Shown here piece by piece: positions 58,041-64,000 of a DNA stretch of 64,000 nucleotides. The notes below the pieces were generated by a model, which did not search any database, was not told the origin of the DNA, and worked only from the letters and a program-made list of their open reading frames with translations. A program made the position numbers and the translations under genes. Where the stretch lies: the NCBI RefSeq assembly GCF_000092365.1, contig NC_014218.1:1302001-1366000 (forward strand). The letters run 5' to 3'. The stretch is from Arcanobacterium haemolyticum DSM 20595. Lineage in GTDB: Bacteria; Actinomycetota; Actinomycetes; Actinomycetales; Actinomycetaceae. Position 1 is the first letter of the stretch, and each line of letters starts with the position of its first letter.

Positions 58041-58193
58041 AGTTCCTGATATATGCGTTCAATGTAATATATTTCCTTATTTCCCCTTCAAGAGATTTCC
58101 ACAGGTGTGGACAACTTTGGAGGCTCTCACGATTTTTGTGGTAAGGGGCGTGTTCGACGGCACGGATGAGCCAAAAGTCGATACCGTAAAGAT

Positions 58194-59213
58194 ATGAAGA
58201 TGTCGCCTTATCACCTTGCCGCACTTGCAGTCGTTGCCGTTGACGGGCTCAACGCCGTCTCTATTCGTGGCCCATACTCATCCTCACTTGATTTTGTTTT
58301 CGGCGGGGTCCTGGATTCACGCGGCCGGCATTGGATCGTTAAAGTGCCACGTAGCGTGCACGCCTCCACCGTGATTGAAGCCGAAGCCGGGCTTGCCCCG
58401 GTATTGGTTGACCGGCTCCGTCACGGCAAGTTGCCGTTTGATGTGATGCGGCCCGCGGGTTTTGCTCCAGTTGATACGGGACGAGCGATTGTCTACCCAC
58501 GCCCAATTGGGGAAACGATCGATTTTGATGGGCTTTCCGTGGATGAGGCGCACGAACTTGGGCGCACTCTTGCCACGATTCACCAGCTTGATTCGGCCAC
58601 GATTACCGACGCCGGGATGCCCGCGTACGATTTAGAAATGGTTCGGAAGCGTTTACTCACCGAATTGCACGACGCCGATGCCACCGGTAACGTTCCTGCC
58701 ATTTTGGCACGTAGGTGGGACAATGCGATTGAAAGCCCCGAATTATGGAATTTCTTACCGAGTGTTGTTCACGGAGATATTGCATCGGATAACGTGTTGT
58801 GGTCAAACGGGCAGGTTAGTTGCGTTCTTGGTTTTGGCGAAGCTCATGTTGGCGATCCTGCCGTTGATTTTGCATCCTTGATGTCTGGGATCAGCGAGTC
58901 TCTGTTTGATGCGATTATGGAATCGTATCGGAATTCCTTGATCGGGGATGTGGATGAACATTTCTTTACACGTACAGTGTTGTTGAGTGAGATCGCGCTT
59001 GCCCGCTGGATGATGTTTGGTATTCGGAATAACGATCAGCAGATCGTTGCGGATGCTGTGAACATGATGAACGAACTAGCTACGGATGTGGCTGCCGATC
59101 CGGATTTAGCCCCTGGCCCCGTGTGGAAAGTGGACACTGTTGATGACGATTTCGTGGCCGGCGATGCCTCTGATGCCGGGTTCCGTGCTGGAGAAGATGG
59201 TGAGGAACGTTAA
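58194..59213 (+). CDS. Aminoglycoside/macrolide phosphotransferase-fold protein
   Basis: 339 residues. Nucleotide-binding Lys in WIVKVPRS, Brenner-type catalytic motif VVHGDIASDNVLW (HGDxxxxN). The following metal-binding motif, normally (I/V)DF, reads VLGFGEAHVGDPAVDF with Gly in place of Asp, which questions classical kinase chemistry, although related actinobacterial proteins can vary here. Natural substrate unknown. Divergent from tadA; upstream of the AdnAB genes. Confidence 0.75.
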   Translation: MKMSPYHLAALAVVAVDGLNAVSIRGPYSSSLDFVFGGVLDSRGRHWIVKVPRSVHASTVIEAEAGLAPVLVDRLRHGKLPFDVMRPAGFAPVDTGRAIVYPRPIGETIDFDGLSVDEAHELGRTLATIHQLDSATITDAGMPAYDLEMVRKRLLTELHDADATGNVPAILARRWDNAIESPELWNFLPSVVHGDIASDNVLWSNGQVSCVLGFGEAHVGDPAVDFASLMSGISESLFDAIMESYRNSLIGDVDEHFFTRTVLLSEIALARWMMFGIRNNDQQIVADAVNMMNELATDVAADPDLAPGPVWKVDTVDDDFVAGDASDAGFRAGEDGEER

Positions 59214-59260
59214 TCCCTCACCATTATCTTCTCTCGGAAGCTAGCTCGTAACAGGTGACC

Positions 59261-62200
59261 TTAACTTTGCAACGCGTTGATGATCGCGCGTTCGATCTCC
59301 CCTTCAGAGAGCTCTCCTGCATGCAGTTCGCGCGCGTTACTGTTTTCTTCTCCCAGATAGTAGAAGCACGCATCAATATCACTTAGCGGAACATTGTGTG
59401 CACGAGACCAGGCAAGGCGGTAGAGCCCTAACTGGAGTTCGCGCGATTTGACAAGTTCGTCTGATGGATGCCGCCCTGTTTTCCAATCCACGATTGTGAC
59501 GGGAAGGCAACCTGGGATGCTGGACGTATCGAGTACCGCATCGATGACGCAACGAACCGGATACCCTGCAAGGTGGATTTCCACTGGTTGTTCAATTGCT
59601 AAAGCAGGGAGACCTGCGAAGCGCGACTGCTCAAACCTTTCTATCAGCACACGTTGGCGTTCATCGCTTATCTGCATGTCCATATCGATCGGCATTTGAT
59701 CTGGTTCCAACACAGAATCAATATCTAACGTTAGCGGTGCTTCAAAGTAATGTGCTATCGCTTCATGCACTGCGGTGCCGGTACGGCTAGCAGCCATAAT
59801 CGGTTGCGGAACCGGCCGGCGTTGATCACGGAAAAACTTATCTGCATCATGCATTAGCGCCACCACGTCTGAGGCTGTGAGGTAACCCCGTTCAACGCCT
59901 CGGATAGTAGCCTTATGCACCATGCGTTCTTCTTCCAGGCGCAGATACGTCTCATTCCACGCTTCACAGAGAGCTTCTTCAGTCACATGATCAATCTGCG
60001 CCGTATTCGCCTGCTTATCAACAGTGCGGTCAACATGATCTGGCCACAAAACGGCCACTTCTGATGGCGACGTGGAGATAGCCGTGGACTTTACCAGAGA
60101 TAAGCCTTGTTCTTTTCCCCACCGAATCACATCAGATACCTGCGTGAATGGTTCTTCATAGCCATCATCTGTGATGTATGTTCCTTCAAGATCGTCAATA
60201 AACACGTTCGAGAAATAGAGCGGGTTCTGGACTGTGTCATTTTCTTCTGATGTTTCAGCAGGTCTCTCACACACAGCTTGATATTTCTTTTCAGCTTCCG
60301 CAACATCGCGGATATCGTAAGTCAGAAGCATCAAAAGGCTCCGAGGCCGTGTGAAAGCAACATACGCCAACCGCCGTTCCTCATCTCCCGAATGTGTTCG
60401 GATTTCCTGATCGTATTCACCATATCTGATCAATGCGTCGCGTTTAGCGGCGTGCGGATCGTCGTCATTATCAAAATCTTGCGCGGAATAACACGGAACA
60501 TGTTCAGAATCGGCCCGCAGAGGGAACGGGAAAATCTCTTTCGATTTGTGCCAGAACGGATACGCTCGCTTCACATAATCGAAACGTTTACTTACCATCT
60601 CGGGAATCGCAACAATATCCCATTCCAAACCCTTCGCAGCGTTCACAGTAAGAATCTGAACAATGCCCGCAGCAGGAGAAATATCTTCGCCCAGCGACGA
60701 ATCGATAGCCGCCGCCGCTTCACCAGAATGATCCCGTGCTTCCATCAAATCTAGCCAAGAAAGGAAACCGGCCACGGTGGCATACGGGTTATCTGCCTGG
60801 TAATCCCCTGCCAGCGAAACAAACCCCGCGAGTGCAGCCCTAACTGCTGCACCACCATGCGCGCGCGATGCTGCATACACAGGCAAATCAAGCAGATCGA
60901 TCGCTGCAGATACCAGATTGTTTAGGCCTGCATGCCGATATTGTTGGAGCGAATCGACTAGGGAAGCAAGATGCTGTATCCGGCGCTGGCCATCGCTACT
61001 TAGTTCCGTAAAATTATGGTTGCCCATCAGCGAATCAATGAGCCGGACATCTGGCCGTTGAAGATCATGAGCTATCTTTTCTGCCTCTGCCGCAGAACTC
61101 TTCACACGAATACGTGCCAGTAGCTGCTCACGTTCTCCATGTGCATGCTCTTTAGCTATCGCAGAAAAGGCGCGAATATCTTGCACACCCAGCCCGAAGA
61201 AGTTGAACAGATAGATCAGCTGATCGTTTCTATCAGGGTTGGCAAGTAGTTCCAGAAGAGATCGCACTACCCTAACTTCTGGGCGAACTATAAGCGATTT
61301 TCCACCTATCACTTCATACGGGATGCCTTCGGCTTCGAGCGCTTCGATCGCCGCGTTTTCAAAGCTGTGGTTTCGCACAAGAATTGCCGCGGTAGGAGGA
61401 GTTTGTGATTCGCTTCCTTGTAGTTCTTGTTTCAACCGGCATGCAAGTGCCTGGTATGTATCTGCCGCATAATGCCGGTGAACACGTACCACTTCCCCGC
61501 CTCCAGCATTCGGCCCCGGCCGCAATTGTTTGATCGATAAGTTTCCATAGGAGAGCTTCCCTTGGGTGACTCTGTTCGCCGCGTTGAGGATCGATGTGGA
61601 GTTTCGGAAGGCTTGAGTCAGGGAGAGCTGTGCTTCGTTGGGAACCTGATAATCCCGGACGAAATCCGGGAAGGCGTTAGCTGATGCTCCACGCCACCCG
61701 TAGATTGCCTGGTTCGGATCCCCAACCGCAGTAACTGAACGAGCGTTAGCAAACACGGTTTTTAAGAAGCGAGCCTGGTTAACTGACGTGTCTTGGTATT
61801 CATCCAATAGAACAACAGGGAAAGCCTTCTGCAATGATTCGCGTACGTCTGCCACCTGTTCCACGATTCGGGTAGCCCATGACACTTGATCTGCAAATTC
61901 GATGAGGCCGAGTTCTTTTTTCTTGGCAAAGTAGGCTTCCACGGAATCGAGAAGTTGATACCGGGATTCCAGGCTTTTCACCACAGTCGCCCGGGTAAAA
62001 GCTTTGGCAGCCCGATCGTAGAAGCTCCGTTCTACACTCCCCTTATCCGGGGTTGTTTTTGCAGACATTCGCGGTGCAAGCACACGCCCCACAGATTCTA
62101 CTTCCCGTGAAATGAAATCGCGGGCTTCGCCAACAGTCACATCGTTGTCAATCAATCCGGCGGCCAATGCTAATGCCGCGGATGTAAGCCCGTCAACGCT

Positions 62201-62734
62201 CCCATCGAGTAATGCTTCATGATGCGGCGCTGTAGAAACGATATCAAACATGAGTTGATACCGTTCCGCTTCGCTCATGAGCCGTGCCCCCGGATCTTCC
62301 CCAATAAGCATTGCGTATGATGTGGCGATCTGAGAAGCAAATGAATTATAGGTACTGATCGTTGGACGGCTTAAGGTATCGTGCACAGCAGAAGCGATCT
62401 GGTTTTTACCTTCTTCGCCATCGCCAATATTTCCATCCGTGAGCATCGACGACGGCGTATAGATACCTCGCCTAGTTATTTCACGGATTTTCTTATTCAC
62501 ACGTTCGGCTAGTTCGCCCGCGGCTTTGCGTGTGAAGGTCAATCCAAGTATGTGGTTCGGTTGTGCTTTCCCTGAGGCAAGTAGCCATGCAATCCGGTTT
62601 GCCATGGTGGCAGTTTTTCCAGATCCGGCACCCGCAATAACTAGGGTGGCTTGATGATCAGATGTGATCACTGCAGCCTGTTCATCGGTGGGAGGGAAGT
62701 CTGTGGTTCCCACAAAATCCGCAAAATTCATCAT
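59261..62734 (-). CDS. adnB: ATP-dependent DNA helicase/nuclease AdnB
   Basis: 1157 residues. UvrD-type motor: motif I VIAGAGSGKTATMA, motif Ia LGLTFTRKAAGELAERV, motif II VVLLDEYQDTS, motif III VGDPNQAIYGWRG, and motif V/VI regions VNAAKGLEWD and YVAFTRPRSLLMLL. A C-terminal RecB-like nuclease domain shows GTAVHEAIAHYF and VTIVDWKTGRHPSDE ... QLGLYRLAW. AdnAB resects double-strand breaks in actinobacteria. The start overlaps the adnA stop (ATGATGA), so the two subunits are coupled. Confidence 0.92.
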   Translation of the reverse strand: MMNFADFVGTTDFPPTDEQAAVITSDHQATLVIAGAGSGKTATMANRIAWLLASGKAQPNHILGLTFTRKAAGELAERVNKKIREITRRGIYTPSSMLTDGNIGDGEEGKNQIASAVHDTLSRPTISTYNSFASQIATSYAMLIGEDPGARLMSEAERYQLMFDIVSTAPHHEALLDGSVDGLTSAALALAAGLIDNDVTVGEARDFISREVESVGRVLAPRMSAKTTPDKGSVERSFYDRAAKAFTRATVVKSLESRYQLLDSVEAYFAKKKELGLIEFADQVSWATRIVEQVADVRESLQKAFPVVLLDEYQDTSVNQARFLKTVFANARSVTAVGDPNQAIYGWRGASANAFPDFVRDYQVPNEAQLSLTQAFRNSTSILNAANRVTQGKLSYGNLSIKQLRPGPNAGGGEVVRVHRHYAADTYQALACRLKQELQGSESQTPPTAAILVRNHSFENAAIEALEAEGIPYEVIGGKSLIVRPEVRVVRSLLELLANPDRNDQLIYLFNFFGLGVQDIRAFSAIAKEHAHGEREQLLARIRVKSSAAEAEKIAHDLQRPDVRLIDSLMGNHNFTELSSDGQRRIQHLASLVDSLQQYRHAGLNNLVSAAIDLLDLPVYAASRAHGGAAVRAALAGFVSLAGDYQADNPYATVAGFLSWLDLMEARDHSGEAAAAIDSSLGEDISPAAGIVQILTVNAAKGLEWDIVAIPEMVSKRFDYVKRAYPFWHKSKEIFPFPLRADSEHVPCYSAQDFDNDDDPHAAKRDALIRYGEYDQEIRTHSGDEERRLAYVAFTRPRSLLMLLTYDIRDVAEAEKKYQAVCERPAETSEENDTVQNPLYFSNVFIDDLEGTYITDDGYEEPFTQVSDVIRWGKEQGLSLVKSTAISTSPSEVAVLWPDHVDRTVDKQANTAQIDHVTEEALCEAWNETYLRLEEERMVHKATIRGVERGYLTASDVVALMHDADKFFRDQRRPVPQPIMAASRTGTAVHEAIAHYFEAPLTLDIDSVLEPDQMPIDMDMQISDERQRVLIERFEQSRFAGLPALAIEQPVEIHLAGYPVRCVIDAVLDTSSIPGCLPVTIVDWKTGRHPSDELVKSRELQLGLYRLAWSRAHNVPLSDIDACFYYLGEENSNARELHAGELSEGEIERAIINALQS

Positions 62735-64000
62735 GAGAAGATCCTCTTCCCTTCCTTAGCCGGGCAGATAGTGATGTACGTGCAGCTTCTGCAACCGGAG
62801 TTAATCTGGGCTTCAATGGCGTGGGACCGCTGAATATCCGCTGATCGGTTGATCATCTGTTCAGCTTCTTTTGTGCGTTCAGCATCAAGCTCTGATTGTT
62901 CGGTCAGGCCATATCCTTGGGTTTCTTTGCCGATATGTACAAGGCGCGCACCTAAACTACGCGTTGGAGTTTGGCCACCTTCTGGCATGATCACTCCACC
63001 TTGTTCAACCAGCCACTGGTAAATCAACAGCTGTGGAACCCGATCCGCATCTTCTTTACGCGGAGATGATTTTCCAGTTTTGAAATCAACAACACGCACA
63101 GCAGAAGGATCCATATCAGAAAATTCCAACCGATCGATTTTTCCCGATACTACTAGTCCATCACGTTCTACACGTGCATAGAGTTCCCGTTGTTCGGTAG
63201 CTGGATTTTCTGTGAGATATTGATGAAGCTTGGTGACCATCCCTACAGCGCGTTCATACAGTTGTTGATCTGCAAGGTCTGTTCCAAAATCAAACACCGC
63301 CCACAGTTCATCCAGCCGTGCCCTCATCATATCCAGATCCGGTTCTTCTGTTTCTTCAGCGATCTGATGAACAAGAGTACCCACGTGTGCAAGAGAAGCG
63401 TTACCAAGCGATTGCCCGTTAGCAGAATCGAGGACACCACGTAGTGGGCAAGTAAGCATATTTTCCACAGCAGATGGCGAAATCCGGATCGTTTCCACAT
63501 CCTCTGATTCACGCTTCGTGTACTCTAGATCATCTACCCACAGTTTCTGCCCCATTCCCGCAATATCATGCTCAGCCATCTTTTGTAGATAGTCACGTGC
63601 ACTGGCTGCGATTCTATCGTGCCCTTGCCGTTGTGCCTGCCGTAGTTGTCCGATAAACGTTGCAGAATCAAGTGTTACTGCCGCGTGTGAATGATGGGTC
63701 AACAACGCCCCAGAATCATCCGAAAACAGCCACGGCACAAACCTGGACGGGATATTATCATCCGATTCAACACACGTGATTTCTACGCCGTCCGTCGCAC
63801 GAGTCATGCAGAACAAGAGCATGCGGAGCTCATCATCCAGCACTTCGGCAACCTGCTGAATTCCTTGCACCGGAGCACCGGCCAGTTCACTACCTACAAC
63901 AATGGAGACGAGTTCTGGCACGCGAGTCAATGGATTACGCAACCGCAGATTTGGCCAGATCCCATCATTGACCTGTGAAATAAATACATACCCCCAGGAA
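62731..64000 (-). CDS. adnA: ATP-dependent DNA helicase/nuclease AdnA, 3' part
   Basis: The frame runs out of the window at 64000 with VFISQVNDGIWPNLRLRNPL, helicase motif V-VI text, so the N-terminal motor domain is not seen. The C-terminal nuclease is complete: HVGTLVHQIAEE, VVDFKTGKSSPRKED and QLLIYQW. Cysteines in MLTCPLRG and CRSCTYITICP form a 4-Cys set like the iron-sulfur nuclease of AddB. Partner of AdnB. Confidence 0.9.
   Translation of the reverse strand, partial: SWGYVFISQVNDGIWPNLRLRNPLTRVPELVSIVVGSELAGAPVQGIQQVAEVLDDELRMLLFCMTRATDGVEITCVESDDNIPSRFVPWLFSDDSGALLTHHSHAAVTLDSATFIGQLRQAQRQGHDRIAASARDYLQKMAEHDIAGMGQKLWVDDLEYTKRESEDVETIRISPSAVENMLTCPLRGVLDSANGQSLGNASLAHVGTLVHQIAEETEEPDLDMMRARLDELWAVFDFGTDLADQQLYERAVGMVTKLHQYLTENPATEQRELYARVERDGLVVSGKIDRLEFSDMDPSAVRVVDFKTGKSSPRKEDADRVPQLLIYQWLVEQGGVIMPEGGQTPTRSLGARLVHIGKETQGYGLTEQSELDAERTKEAEQMINRSADIQRSHAIEAQINSGCRSCTYITICPAKEGKRIFS

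Overview
The window looks like a chromosome segment of a low-to-mid GC actinobacterium, probably Actinomycetaceae near Arcanobacterium/Trueperella. That placement is inference from gene content and order: GuaB1-type IMPDH paralogue, AdnAB instead of RecBCD, actinobacterial Tad pilus genes, ftsEX-M23-smpB-tmRNA, and a DtxR/IdeR-type iron box. No rRNA, tRNA or CRISPR was seen; the only stable RNA gene recognised is tmRNA.

Layout. 1-2.3 kb: decayed ferric-reductase-like flavocytochrome, FMN-binding lipoprotein-like protein and ApbE flavin transferase. 2.3-6.7 kb: galactose (Leloir) genes galK, galE, galT. 7-10.4 kb: type II NADH dehydrogenase, then a TetR regulator with a DUF5692 membrane protein. 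10.7-18.3 kb: argGH, a GNAT acetyltransferase, and purB/purA/guaB1 (AMP branch plus GMP recycling). 18.4-25.6 kb: one iron-box-controlled operon coding an ECF importer (S, T, fused AA'), a heterodimeric ABC pair and a TetR regulator. 25.7-31.7 kb: small regulators, degraded genes and a C69 dipeptidase.

31.7-45.7 kb is an accessory island. It holds an IS3 element that splits a DinJ-YafQ toxin-antitoxin pair, a decayed AbiH phage-defence gene, a second IS3 element, phage portal debris and tandem large serine recombinases. In its centre (36.9-39.6 kb) is a small cassette I read as an undescribed RiPP system: a 33-residue precursor ending in APGWCGIGCNGMGL, a stem-loop, a radical-SAM/SPASM maturase (split by a frameshift in the SPASM domain) and an MFS exporter. 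This is the most novel locus of the window.

45.7-64 kb returns to core genes: an ABC-F ATPase, tmRNA and SmpB, a HAD phosphatase, the FtsE-FtsX-M23 peptidoglycan hydrolase module, RF2, a Tad/Flp pilus cluster, an aminoglycoside-phosphotransferase-fold protein, and AdnB plus the 3' part of AdnA. Frameshifts are concentrated in accessory genes while all core genes are open, which argues for true gene decay rather than poor sequence.
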